A stretch of 64,000 bases of DNA, from positions 23,694,695 through 23,758,694 of the forward strand of contig NC_062982.1 in NCBI RefSeq assembly GCF_023078275.1. The letters are read 5' to 3'. The stretch is from Leguminivora glycinivorella. Taxonomy: Eukaryota > Arthropoda > Insecta > Lepidoptera > Tortricidae. The notes beneath the pieces were generated by a model that was given only the letters and a program-made list of their open reading frames with translations, did not search any database and had not been told where the DNA came from. Below, piece after piece: positions 52,286 to 63,928 of this stretch. The position numbers were made by a program, and so were the translations under genes. Every line of letters starts with the position of its first letter. The stretch's first letter is position 1.

Positions 52286-53590
52286 CAAAAAAAAAAAGTG
52301 GTTTTGTAATTTCTTTAATAATCATATTATAAAATAGCCTAGCCTAAGAGTTAAGATCTTAAGATAGATAAAGAGATAATAATAATAAAAAAAAGATGTT
52401 GATAAAATACTTTAAAAGAAAAGTGTTATCTAAAATATATACATACTGTGTAGATATAAATTGGATGTTAGTATAATTGGGTCAATTGGGTAAGCACATC
52501 TTAAATAGTATATGAACAGCTATCTATTTTAGAAAATTAATCGTTGATTACTTTGTGAGGTACAAAGTATCTACGAGAAAGAAAGCTGATCATGATGAAA
52601 CAAAATAAATAAAACGATAAAGTGGATACGTAACCCTGAATAGGATTTTAATGCATATTCTATATAGTATCTCTATGTATTACAATGCAATGAATCACGA
52701 GCCCTTTCGATCCAGAAAAAAAAAACAGGAGACAGTAAAAGTTTTAATAACTATGCACTGCAATTTATAATTAAATTTATGAGTAGATCTAACTAAACAT
52801 TATAATATCCGTAAGTATTATGAATTGCATTAGATGAAATGAAAAATGAAATAAATGTTTATTCAAAAACTAAACCTACAACTAAATTTATCTTCTGCCA
52901 AACCAGAGTATGGTTTGTCGGCAGACGAGGCTCCAGATACATTAGGTTCTATAACTAAATACTTACATGTACTATTTACTAGTTACTAGCAATAATAGGT
53001 GCATATAATGAAGTATAGGGCCGATACAATCAGTTATCATCAATAATTACCTAATATACATTAGACGCCTGACAAGCGACCTATTAAAAAAAAAAATGTA
53101 AATCATGAAAAGGTATGAAATGAGTGAAATATTATTGTACGAGCCGTACACCTTAGATGATATGATTCTTGATGGTTGATGGTAGTCTTGATAGAAACAC
53201 TGATTTTTGATACACTTATAAATTTATTGATAACCAAGGTATACTGAGTACTAGCTAGGAGCACGTATAAACGTAAACTAATGCATAAATCGATGTATAG
53301 CGTAATCGCAAATACAGCAATCAATCAATCAATCAATCATTATTTATTTGCAATAAAACATAACTAAATGCATGCAAATGCAATCAAGCAATGCAAAGCA
53401 ATTCTAATCAAGTCATAATTATATTAATTTTAATGCTGACGCAAGAAATGTGCGATGCTTGCATTGTACAATTATATTGTATGCTATTGAAGAAAGAAAA
53501 AAAAAATCACTCATGTATATAAATATTAAAAAAAAAATGTACTAATCTAGTTTTCAAAACAGTCTGAATTGAAAAAGGTAACAGATTTAA
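52286..53590 (+). other. Internal non-coding region of the large LTR derivative
   Basis: AT-rich sequence, with short A-runs and an AATC microsatellite (53316-53340). No Gag or Pol domain is seen. Confidence 0.45.
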
Positions 53591-54200
53591 AAAAAACCGG
53601 CCAAGTGCGAGTCGGGCTCGCGCACAAAGGGTTCCGTAGCAGCAAATATAATAAACCAATAACTTAACCAAAATTACAGTTAAATCAACCTATCTCAAAA
53701 ACTATAAGAGATACTTTGATCAAACCAAAAATCGTTGAAAGAGTTAATTAGCATGCATCACCTCTATTTTTTTTAGAATTTTATACCCCGTAGTTATAAA
53801 AATAGAGGGGGGGGGACATACTTTTTACGACTTTGAGAGCTGATATCTCAAAAACCGTTCACTTTAAGAAAAATGTTTTTTAGAAAACTTTATATCATTT
53901 TAAAAGACCTTTCCATTGATACCCCACACGGGTATGTACATCGAAAAAAAAATTTTCATCCCTCAGTTACATGTATGGGGGGCCCCACCCCCAATTCTTT
54001 TTTTTACTATTTAGTGTCATAATTTTGTAGCGGTTCATACAACACATATTCCCATCAAATTTCATCACTGTAGTACTTATAGTTTCCGAGTAAATCGGCT
54101 GTGACAGACGGACAGACGGACAGACGGACAGACGGACAGACGGACATGACGAAACTATAAGGGTTCCGTTTTTGCCATTTTGGCTACGGAACCCTAAAAA
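53591..54200 (+). mobile_element. CCGGCC/GGGTTCCGTA repeat, related subfamily
   Basis: It starts AACCGGCCAAGTGCGAGTCG and GGGTTCCGTAG, has five GACGGACA units (54107-54146), and ends TGGCTACGGAACCCTAAAAAG. It differs from the 30.7-kb copy in the middle and lies in the large LTR derivative. Confidence 0.75.
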
Positions 54201-54269
54201 GAAGGAGTGAGACTGACATCTAGGAATTGTAGTTAATAAAACACACAAGTATGTTTGAGTATACACTGC

Positions 54270-54458
54270 AGGTGGTGGTGCAGCGTCCGCTCTGAGTCAA
54301 CCCTCAGACCGGAATGTCCTAAACATATGACTAAAGATAGAAAATTAATCCCTAATTATAACACTACTTCACATACAGTACTAAGTGGTGAAGACGGAGA
54401 TGATCAAGTTAGGAATGACGAAAGTGGGCAGACAATTAGAAGAAACGTAGTTCATTAA
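54270..54458 (+). pseudogene. Possible pol tail of the large LTR derivative
   Basis: An open frame ending VRNDESGQTIRRNVVH sits 100 bases before the polypurine tract, where the C-terminal end of pol would be, and its acidic then RR-basic ending resembles Ty3-type Pol tails. Weak evidence. Confidence 0.3.
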
Positions 54459-54561
54459 AAAAAAAAAAGATACACGGCACAGCATGGCAAGTATTTGAAT
54501 TAAAACTAAATTGACCTATTATTTAAATATTTACAAATAAAAAAATAAAAAAAATTAAAAC

Positions 54562-54571
54562 AAGAAAGGGA
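54562..54571 (+). other. Polypurine tract
   Basis: AAGAAAGGGA directly before the right LTR, the standard place for plus-strand priming. Confidence 0.8.
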
Positions 54572-54693
54572 TGTAGTGTATAGGTGTCTCGAGTACATAT
54601 GGCAGTCGGTGTCCGAGTGCGATAGAGGACGGACGTGCGGTGTGTATTGGCGAGCCAACCCAATGTAATATAGTGTAATAGCGTGACATTACA
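54572..54693 (+). repeat. 3' LTR of the large derivative
   Basis: Reads identical to 37264-37385 over 122 bp and is followed by the CCTGT duplication and the resumed LINE frame. Confidence 0.92.
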
Positions 54694-54698
54694 CCTGT

Positions 54699-56118
54699 GA
54701 AGCCATCTTTTCATTGCGTCAACTGCAGGAAAAAAGCAGGGAACAGGGACAAAGTCTGTACTTTTGCTTCGTTGACCTTGAGAAGGCCTTCGACAGTGTC
54801 CCTCGTGAAGCTCTGTGGATGGTGCTAAGTAAGCTAGGGTGTACGGATAAATTCGTTCGACTTCTGAGACTTTTGCATGACAATATGGAGTGCTGCGTCG
54901 CTGTAGATGGCGAAGAGTCTAGCTTCTTTCCCGTTACCTGTGGGGTGAAGCAAGGCTGCGTCCTAGCACCAACACTCTTTGCTCTCTACTTTGCTGTGGC
55001 TGTCCGTGAAGTCTTGCAGAGGCAGAGCTCGCATCTGTCATCATCATCATCTCGGAATTCGCATCCGTTTCCGTACTGACGCTGGTCTTTTTAACTTGGC
55101 TAGATTCAAAGCTCGCACTAAAGTCTCGTACGCTGTGATCACAGAGATCATGTACGCGGATGACTTGTGCTTTATTGCGGAATCTCCTGGTGACCTGCAT
55201 GAACTTGTCACTGACTTTCACGAGTCCTGCAACAAGTTTGGACTGAAAATCAGTGTTAAGAAGACAGAAGTTATGTCACTAGACATCCGCGGTCGCGAGA
55301 CACTGACTGTCCGGCTTGGGGAGGACGTGTTGAAACAGGTAGATAGGTTCCGTTACCTGGGGAGCACAGTTACTTCTACGTGTGACCTCGACACTGAAAT
55401 AAACAACCGAATCGGTGCCGCTGCTGCAGCATTTGGTAAGCTGGATGCAAAGGTCTTCCGTTCACATGACTTAACGTTAGCGACAAAGATCTCCATATAC
55501 ATGGCGATTGTGCTTCCTAATATCTTGTATTCTTCTGAAACGTGGACCGTATATCGTCGCCACATCTGCGCATTAGACCGATTCCACCTTAAATGCCTTC
55601 GCAAAATCTTGAAGATCAGCTGGTCCGATCGTGTACGGAACACCGAAGTTTTGCGGAGAGCCAAAGTAGGTGGGATCGAAGTTTATATTATGCGACGACA
55701 ACTTCGTTGGAGCGGCCACGTTTCAAGAATGGCTGAGGGTCGGGTGGCTAAGCGCATCTTTTACTCGGAGCTAGAGGAGGGCAAGCGAAAGCATGGCGGG
55801 CAACTCCTCAGGTATAAAGATGTGCTTAAACGCCACATGAAGAGCTGTGACATTGACCCGTTTCTCTGGGAGAAGCAAGCCGCCGACCGCCCTGTGTGGA
55901 GATCTTTTGTCGCTAAGAAAACAAATGACTTTGAGTCCCGTCGACTTTTAGAACTGGATATCCGACGGGATGAGCTGAAGGCCCGCCCACCTGCGGCCAT
56001 AACATATAATTATATTAACGGTGTGCTGTCATGCCCGTCGTGTGCACGGGTTTTCGCAAATAAAATCGGCTACGTGAGCCACATGCGAGCACATCAACGT
56101 AATCAACAAAGGAGTTGA
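54699..56118 (+). pseudogene. LINE reverse transcriptase, 3' part, with C-terminal zinc finger and one frameshift
   Basis: Continues the polymerase interrupted at 37263. Motif A is FVDLEKAFDSVP (first Asp), motif B is KQGCVLAPTLF, and motif C is MYADDLCFIAE with both Asp. Between B and C the frame changes at a CATCATCATCAT run (55037-55053), which probably gained or lost bases. After motif C the frame stays open to TGA at 56118, through YLGSTVTST, ETWTVYRRH, LRWSGHVSRM, and a final C2H2-type finger (CPSCARVFANKIGYVSHMRAH). The element is 5'-truncated; clade not determined. Confidence 0.85.
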
Positions 56119-56588
56119 AAACAGTCACCATGGTCGGATACGGCCGGGAGAGATATATGATATATATTCCTAGTTTGCCATTTTTCTAAATTTCTTGTTG
56201 GACAGTATGTTCTAGGGTAGTTTAGGAGAATATCTAAAAAAAGTTTAAGACTGTATACACTTGTATAATTTATTAATTCATTCCATGATCACAATTTATT
56301 TATCTAGCTTATGAGTGTAATAGTCGTAATAGATACAGGTCACAGACGTAACAACCTTCCACTCAACTTATATAGAGAGAGATACGCAGTTATATGCATT
56401 ATATGTATACAACAGAAACTCAGCATGGTGGCTTGAAACATATAAATAAACTTGAAGCGATAGATGACAATTTTAAAATAATCACTAAGAGCACAAGTAG
56501 CACAACTCATCATGTACCTACACATGGACCACAATTAATTTAATAGCTTATGCTATACATATATGTATAGCTTTTCGTTATTGAACCA
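56119..56588 (+). other. LINE 3' end and 3' flank of the zinc-finger gene
   Basis: The LINE 3' limit is not clear; no simple-sequence tail is seen. The last 100 bases should be the 3' UTR of the minus-strand gene. Confidence 0.4.
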
Positions 56589-59500
56589 TTATTTGGAAGC
56601 TTTATTTTTATTACTTTTTCTCGTACCTCTCTTGTTTTTGACGACCCGTTTAAGGCCGGGCTGGTGGAACCGTCGCATGTGCTGCAACATGGACGAGCGC
56701 TGCGCGAACGTCATCTGACACCCGGGGCACGCGTGCGGCCGCTCGCCCGTGTGGAGCAACATGTGTCTCGACAGCGAGTCGCGCTTGCCGAACCGACGCT
56801 TGCACACCGGACAAGGAAAAGGACGCGTGTGACTGTTCACGTGCTCCGACAACGCACTCCGGGTCTTCAACTTCTTTTTACACTTAGGGCACTCGTACGG
56901 CCGCTCCCCGGTATGCATTCTAATATGCGTTATCAGAACGCTCTTGTACTCGAAGGACTTTTTACAGTATTCGCAGCAGTAGGGTTTGTCGATCGCTCGG
57001 TCTCGGCTTATCTTGTCGACGTGTTCGGCGGAGTGCGCCTCCCACTGTAGCGCGTCGGTGAATTTTTTATGACAGAACGCGCACTCGTGCATCGCGTTAT
57101 CGTGAGTTCTCACGTGAGCGAGGAAATCCTCGTTCGAGGTGAGAATTTTACTACAGACGTAGCAGGGGAACTCTTCTCTCTGTTCGTGTTCGCGTTCGTT
57201 ATGTCGCTTCAAATGTATCAGCAACCGGTAGGTCTCGTCGCAATGAGTACACGAGAAGATGTCGTCCCTGGTGTGTTTGTCGGCGTGCCTGGACAGGTGC
57301 GAGAGGAGCGGGAAGCGCTGCAGACACACGGGGCAGGGGTGGAGGCGCTCGCGCAGGTGCGTGTTGAGGTGCGCGGCGTACTTGTAGTGGGAGCGGAAGG
57401 AGCGGCCGCACAGCGCGCAGGCGAGCGCCGCGCCGGCGGCGGCGTGCGCGCGCCGGTGCGCCAGCAGCAGGTAGTGGTGCGGGAAGGCGGCGCCGCACTC
57501 CACGCACGCGTGCCTCCTGGCCACGCGGTGCGCGACACGCACGTGCATGCCCAGCCCGACCCTAGTAGATAGATACAATTTTATTGCTAATATTAGGGCC
57601 AGTTGCATCAACTACATTTGACAGACACATCGTCACGCGGCAGACGTCTATGGAACATCGCATACGATAAACGCTTTCACGTTGACAGATGGTTTGATGC
57701 GACCGGCCCTTAATCGTACAAAGGGCATTCCTCGAGAACGTCGCTAACGATATGCTTTCGCCTTGTATGACGGCTACTTCGATGAAATCTGTAAATCTCG
57801 AGAAAATACTGTCAATTTGTTAACAAAGTCATGAAAGGATGTCGGACACGACTTCGCTTTCTTAGCGTCTTCAGACGTATTACAAGAATTGCGTGTCGTA
57901 AGCGGCATTCTCGTGGAACGCCCTGAAGTCTCATATCATACATTACAAAAGATAATTCACTCATTGGATTCACATTACCTGCCCCTGAAGTTTTTGCCGC
58001 ACATGTCGCAGACAAGCCTTGGATCGGGAGGTACCTCTTCTTGCAGGAGCCTCGCTGCAATGGAATGAATTAGAATGTTAGATTTGAACGCGGACTTCGT
58101 TAGAGCTTTGTGTTGTTAAAAATAATAGAGATTAGAGCATAATTATATCAAACTGAAAAATACTTGCCATTATGTTAACCAATTTAAGGACAGCCTCAAA
58201 AACAGGCAATAATGGTCTTATGTAACAAAAAAAATAACGCCTCAGTATTCATTCATTTCTATAATTAAAATAAACACTATAATTATGTAGTTTTTACCTA
58301 AAGGGTTACTAACTGCTAGAAGAAAACATTTCTTCATTGTAACAGGATCTGTTTGTTTCCTTCCATATGTTTTTAGAATTTTAGGCATATTCATAACTCT
58401 TCTTACTTGTATTTTTTCTGGTAGAGGACTTTTACTTTGAATGGTATCTACCGGAGACACAATAATATCCTTTGTTTTGCTGCTAGCAGTTTTTTCAATC
58501 TTATTCTTTACTCCAATGCTGCTAGTGGTTTCAGGATTCTTCTTTTTTACTTCAGTGGCTGTTCTAGCTATAGGAATCTTATATTTTATTTCAATGTTGC
58601 TTGAAGATACTGCAGTCTCATCTTTCACTTCAATTTTGTTAATAATTACTGGGATTTCATCTTTTGCTGCACTGCTGCTAATTTTTTTTTCATCTTTTAC
58701 CTCGGGACAATCCTCTGAGTCACTAACTGCCTCTTCTTTAATATGAATTTCTTCAGTGATCAATATTTTGTCTGAAATAAAAAATATAAATTATATTCAA
58801 GTGCTTGCAAGTACACTATACCTATTACCTACTCCGAATGTTTATACATACATACATTAGAAAGAAGGTAAGTAAACTTGACATTTTAAATAAGTCACAG
58901 CAAATTTCACATCACATCTACCGACCACTATTTTATCGTCATTTTATATTATTGTGTTTTTGAAGATATACTGCGCCTTTTCAATAGACATACATTAATT
59001 ACCATTTATATACTGGAAGAAAAAAAATATTAACAATGATTTCTGTTGAACAAAAATGTAGTAAAATTTCGGACTAAGTAAAATTTAATTTGCACTTACT
59101 TTGTAGAATTTGAACACCTGGAAGTTTAAAAGTTCGTTGTAGTTGTTGGATGGGAACAATTTTAAGACCACTCTGGTCCAGCCTTAGTTTTTCACTACAC
59201 CTTGGGTCCTTTTTGCGAATTATATTATTGCAATTCATTTCTTCAGCCTTTGGTTTTATTTCTGTAGTCAGCTCATTTTCAGATTTCAAACTATTTGATG
59301 GTAACCCATCTATATGTTCTTCTATGTTCGAATATTGTGAATCGTCACCTGGTTCTATTTTAATTGCGGTTTGTGCACTTTCTAGCATATATTTATTGAT
59401 GATGCTTTCATCTGAACCTGTATCTACAATTTCTTCTTTGACTTTAATGGTATCAACATTGTTTGAGTTTATTTGGTAAGTTTCTTTGTGTATGGCTACA

Positions 59501-59768
59501 TTTTCTTTAATTTTGTCATGATTGTTTCTTTTAGCATATTTTTTACAAATTTGGTCCAAATTATAATTTACATCTGAAGCTATATTTTCTACTTTAATTT
59601 CAACACCCTCTTGTATGACTTCATTCAGTGATACAGGTTTTTCTTCAGTTTTAACATGATTTTCAATTTTAACATCAACATCCATGATTTCAATATCATA
59701 AAGTCTTCCCATGATTTCTTCATGATTATTGACTAAGGATGTGCAATTTGTTTGTTCATTATTTTGCT
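56589..59768 (-). CDS. C2H2 zinc-finger protein, 11 fingers (4 exons; continues upstream)
   Basis: A probable DNA-binding nuclear regulator. Exons in coding order: 59768-59100, 58771-58298, 58054-57979 and 57561-56589; all have GT-AG borders and compatible phases. The first two exons are acidic and disordered with repeated psi-K-x-E motifs (VKIE, VKTE, IKVE, VKEE, IKIE, IKEE). The third opens finger 1 (CDMCGKNF), completed in the last exon. Ten more fingers follow to near residue 320 of that exon, of which two have the TGERP linker (HTGERPYEC, HTGERPHAC). A basic tail ends GTRKSNKNKASK. Fingers 2-4 are GC-rich in coding. No known orthologue is recognised and no ZAD is seen; one could lie upstream. 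Confidence 0.9.
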
Positions 59769-59825
59769 CTGAAAAAATATGATACAGTATATTATTTTCT
59801 AGATTTAAAACATTTTCTCTTTTTT

Positions 59826-60116
59826 AACCCCCGACGCAAAAACGACGGGGTGTTATAAGTTTGACGTGTCTGTCTGTCTGTGGCATCGTAGCTCCCGAAC
59901 GGATGAACCAATTTAGATTTAGTTTTTTTTATTTGAAAGCTGCGTTAGTCGGGAGTGTTCTTAGCCATGTTTCATGAAAATCGGTCCACTAGGTCGCGGT
60001 CGGGGGTTTTTCAAAATTTTAATTTTTTCAAATCAACGTTCATCAAAATTCAAATCAAGACAGACAGACAGACACGTCAAACTTATAACACCCCTTCGTT
60101 TTTGCGTGGGGGTTAA
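59826..60116. mobile_element. ACGCAAAAACGAC repeat as a foldback element
   Basis: AACCCCCGACGCAAAAACGA, GTTATAAGTTTGACGTGTCT on the left are mirrored by AGACACGTCAAACTTATAAC and CGTTTTTGCGTGGGGGTT on the right (about 55-bp arms). Other copies in the window lack one arm, so this may be two copies in inverted order. Confidence 0.7.
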
Positions 60117-61196
60117 AAATTCATTATACGCGATTTAATCGGCTTCCGTAGTTTTATTTCATATATATATAAAAATCTTCTCCCAATTCATCTCCCTCCG
60201 GAAAACCCCCCAATATGCTGAACTTATTCTCTGGGCATAGGAAAAGCCCGCCCTAGGGTCACCTGAGATGCCCACTAGCCGAACTGACACCTCTGTGTTT
60301 CCACTGCAAGCGCTGTAAACTCGTATTCATTCATTAAGAACAACTACTTGCGACGCTTGAGAGTCTGTGCCAGACCCAGGCTTCTGCGTAGACCCTTCAA
60401 TCAACGCTAAAGGGCTCCTTGGCATCAGGATGCAGCCATCAATCTTCTTGCCGTCCCCTTCAGAGGCCCGATGGCTCCAAAGTGAAGAATGGTGCCAAGG
60501 TTGCGAGAAGCAAGTGCATGTAACCATTAAAATATAAAAGTATAAGTTTCCACATTCTTGTCTTTCTTCTTTACTTTTCATTTTATTTGTCTTTTTAGTT
60601 ATTTGTGGTCCCTGATAGGGTAAAGGCCTCCTCCAAGCTTTGCCATTTTACTCTGTTCTGAGCGGTGTCCATCCAGTTGGAGGTTAAGGAACTGGATGGA
60701 TATTTATTTATTATAAGAAATCAAGTCACCTGGGGATGTGGCAGCAACATTTGTACTGGTTGTACTGGCCAGTTGGCAGTTATTTAGTGACTCTACAGTA
60801 TCTGCCTTTTTCTTTCTTGTATACTGCCTTATTATCTGCAAATTTAAATGTTTCTCTTTTCAGTCCATTTCTTAAGAGTAAAAGAAAAAAATATACAGTT
60901 AAAAACACTGCAGTGTAGCAAAGTTTGTCATCTTTATTACAATAATATTAATAGCTGCAAGATCTTTACCTTATTAACAAAACATAGAAATTTATTAGAT
61001 CTAGTTCTTCATTTCTTATTTGAATTGTGTATGGTTTCAGTAGTGATAACGTACATTATTATCAAATTCAATTGAAGGTGATTGATTATACAGAGAGCAT
61101 ATTATATGAAAATCTTCTGATTTACATATATGGGTTGTATTTCCTAGGCTTGTTTCGCATCCAAAAAAACGTGTGTTTCCTGGTGAATCGCGATAA
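60117..61196 (-). other. Intron of the zinc-finger gene, no clear feature
   Basis: One GC-richer stretch (60180-60500) has no frame with a domain. The remainder is AT-rich. Confidence 0.4.
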
Positions 61197-61349
61197 ATTG
61201 AGATTAGAGATGGGCCGAATATTTGGTAAATATTCGGTATCCAGCATATTCATAAGTTTTTCAATGTTCGTATTCGGCCGAATAGTTCGGTTATATTGCT
61301 GAATACTTACCGCATAAACAAAGTAAATAAATAGCGTAAGTTGTTTGGT

Positions 61350-62416
61350 AATTCATGGGAAAATTACATACATGGTTTCAGCTCAACCTGCTGACAATAA
61401 ACGCCTCTAAAACATCGTACATGATATTTAAATCCAAAACTAAAAAATATCCTACATTTAACCCATTAACTGTTAACAATACCTTAATCAAACAATCGGC
61501 ACAAGAGAAGTACCTAGGTCTCATACTAGATGATGGCCTTACGTGGACTGCTCACATAAAACAAATTAAGTCAAAGTTGATTTCTATTCTGGCATCCATT
61601 AGAAATATTGTTACTTTAATTCCTTACCAAGTACGCTGTAATATATATAATTCACTGATAAAATCCCGGTTGAACTATCTTATCGAAGTTTGGGGCAGTG
61701 CCTGTAAAACTAATCTTAAAGAAATCCAAATAATCCAAAACAAATTAATAAAAAAACTTTTTCATTTTGATCATTTAACACCTACAACAACAGTTTATTC
61801 CAAAACTAAGCTAATGAGCATAAATCAACTATATTTTTACAATACCAATTTACTAATAAGGAACATACTGCACAAAGAAGTACACTGTCAAATCTCATTT
61901 AAAACCAACAAAGAAAGTGGCAAAAGAAATCTTCGAAGTGCAAACAATCTATGCTTACCCTTTGCGCGGACTAAAAACTTCGGTAATAAAAATTTTACAT
62001 ACCAAGGTGCACGAATGTATAACGACCTTCCCAAAAATATAAAAGACGCACCAAGTTTACCAATCTTTAAAAATAAATTAAAATCACATATACTTTCTGA
62101 AATTCCGATTATCTAAATACGGCCCTGACAAACGCAATGTCTTATCACCAGGCTTAGCAACCGGCCGGTTCCGATCACCCGGTGCCGTGCCACCGCGTAA
62201 AATATTAACATAAATTCAGCTACCTACCACACACATATCTTTTTTTTCCAAAAGAGAAAAAAAAACATGTTTATGTGATATATATATGTTTTGAGAAATA
62301 TTCTATTTTTTGGTAGAATAAGTAGTTAGTTTTATTTAAGTAATAACTTTGTTTAATTATTTATTTTAACATATTATGTACCTATGCATGTAGGCGCTCA
62401 CTACATTTGTAAAATA
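61350..62416 (+). pseudogene. LINE (Jockey/CR1 group) RT C-terminal part
   Basis: The 253-codon frame 61355-62116 starts after motif C: FQLNLLTINASKTSYMIF, KYLGLILDDGLTWTAHI, SRLNYLIEVWGSACKTNL, ending MYNDLPKNIKDAPSLPIF and a TAA. It is open and hardly decayed but 5'-truncated with no catalytic residues. A 3' UTR follows and seems to go on beyond the inner hAT to about 63290. Confidence 0.8.
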
Positions 62417-62424
62417 CCTTTACT

Positions 62425-63197
62425 CATAGCTGGGCACCGTTAATCAAATAGTTAACTTCGTTAATCGCTAATCCGTTACTAAAAAAGTTAACTTCGTTAA
62501 TCGTTAAAGCGATACATTTCGACAAATTTAACGTAAGTTAAAGTTAATTGATAATCCGTTAACACGTGAAAAAAAAAATAACTTTTCTTTAAATATTTAG
62601 TTGCATCAGTATCCACTATAACGTATTATATTTCTGTAAAAGCCCGAAGTACAGCTAGCCTATTGAACTCTAGGCTGCACGTGGAAGGCAGTGATCGCGC
62701 CTGAGCTACTGCCAAGAGGTGTGTCAGGAGAGATGCTGGCGGTGACTGTTGTGGCACTTTGGGCGGTAGAGGCTAGGGAAGCGAATGTGGTCGTAAATAA
62801 GGCTCGAATTTGCTGCCCTATCACTACAACAGTCGCCATGGTAAAGCTTAGGATTCACCGAATCAAAGTTAGTAAAAGCAAATCCACGTGAAGAATCCTT
62901 TTTTAGGTAATATTTCGGACTTTTAGCAATCGACATCGGTAAAACCTAGGATTTACCGGCAAATCATAGGATTTGCCGTACTTCGGGCTGTTATAGTAGC
63001 GTTCAGAACGTGTTTTTCGCAACGCAGATGGCGCCTGTGCCCTACTAGATTAACGATTAACGGACTCGGAGAAATTTAACGGAAGTTAACGAGTCCGTTA
63101 ACATTTTTTCAAGTTAACTTAAAAGTTAATCCGTTAATCGAAATGTTAACTTCGTTAATTAACGATTAACGGATTAACGAGTTAATGCCCAGCTATG
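62425..63197. mobile_element. Inner hAT-like element, 773 bp
   Basis: Ends CATAGCTGGGCA and TGCCCAGCTATG with the 8-bp duplication CCTTTACT (62417-62424, 63198-63205). Both ends carry strings of GTTAAC and TTAATCGTTAA motifs in inverted order (62440-62565, 63040-63185). No transposase frame. Confidence 0.88.
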
Positions 63198-63712
63198 CCT
63201 TTACTCATTAAGTGAAATGTAATTATTTCTTTTGAGTTAATAAATGTCTTTAACCAGAGAAAATGACATCCTATTTCAGGATTCTAAGGACTAAAGGGGG
63301 TTATAAATGCGTTAAATATAAGTACCTACAATAATTATGTAAAAAAGTAAAAATAACATAGCTTAAGAAACAAAAATCTAAATTTTCTTATGCACTAAAT
63401 TATAGGAACACTAAGAGCCTTAGTTAGTACCCAATGTACCCATTAACCAATTTTTTAACTCTAAGCTAAGATTTAAAATATGGTGGAACCAAATATTCGG
63501 CCGAATGTTCGGTTCGGTAACAGCTGAACAGAATGTTCGGCCGAATATTCGTATTCGGCAAAGTCCGTATTCGGCCCATCTCTAATTGAGATAATTTGTC
63601 CTTGAAATAACAACATTGTGGAAATTGCACATAGTTCGAATTTCAAAAACCAGTTTGCTCAACTTATCGGGTTTCACCAGTAAACCCTCGGTGTGCTAAT
63701 TTCATGTATTAC

Positions 63713-63928
63713 TTGTAAAATTGGGAAGGTTTTCTGGCTGCGGCGTGGGTGAAAAGGAAGCTTTAGTTACCTTAGGAACTATTAAAGAGTCCTTATCAGG
63801 TTGCCAAAGAAGGTGCTGATGCGACGGTTTCTTCTTTGTTTCATTTGCTGTCGGTGTGGATTTAGCAAGTGGTTTCATCGTGTTAGAACTTGAATGAAGC
63901 GTAGTAGGTTGTTCACAGATTTGTGTTC
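63713..63928 (-). CDS. Probable upstream exon of the zinc-finger gene
   Basis: Minus-strand frame with acceptor AAAACAG and donor CAA|GTAATA, 216 bp, entry phase 2 and exit phase 1; the exit phase fits the 59768 exon. It encodes a polar stretch: MKPLAKSTPTANETKKKP, HQHLLWQPDKD, FSPTPQPENLPNF. An alternative donor (AAG|GTAACT) would not match the phase. Inferred from splice logic alone; it could belong to another gene. Confidence 0.5.

Larger units (their letters stand above)
37264..54693 (+). mobile_element. Large LTR retrotransposon derivative (LARD-like), Ty3-type, 17.4 kb with nested elements
   Basis: Two 122-bp LTRs (37264-37385 and 54572-54693), TGTAGTG...CATTACA, read identical. They are flanked by the 5-bp duplication CCTGT (37259-37263 and 54694-54698). 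Two bases after the left LTR is TGGCGACGAGGATGGGAT (37388-37405), complementary to the 3' end of animal tRNA-Ser(GCU) as I know it; a polypurine tract AAGAAAGGGA (54562-54571) abuts the right LTR. Without the nested BEL/Pao and hAT elements it is about 6.7 kb, yet it has only a gag-like scrap and perhaps a pol tail. It therefore needs enzymes from another element. Confidence 0.9.
61205..63584. mobile_element. hAT-like element with nested LINE and hAT
   Basis: Ends TAGAGATGGGCCGAATA and TATTCGGCCCATCTCTA are flanked by an 8-bp duplication, ATTGAGAT (61197-61204, 63585-63592). Subterminal regions repeat ATTCGGCCGAAT-like motifs. Its own sequence is only about 130 bp at each end; the centre is a LINE fragment and a second hAT. 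Confidence 0.88.

Noticed and set aside
37264..54693. Reading the 17.4-kb unit as one autonomous element whose pol is the minus-strand Gag/RT/integrase
   Set aside because: The minus-strand genes have their own 1,682-bp LTRs and CGCTC duplication, so they belong to a separate nested BEL/Pao element.
56664..57572. Plus-strand frames of 128 and 167 codons opposite the zinc-finger exon
   Set aside because: Antisense shadows of a GC-rich coding exon; no domain and no splice support.
62691..62891. Short frames in the inner hAT
   Set aside because: No transposase motif (no hAT dimerisation block or DDE residues); the element is non-autonomous.
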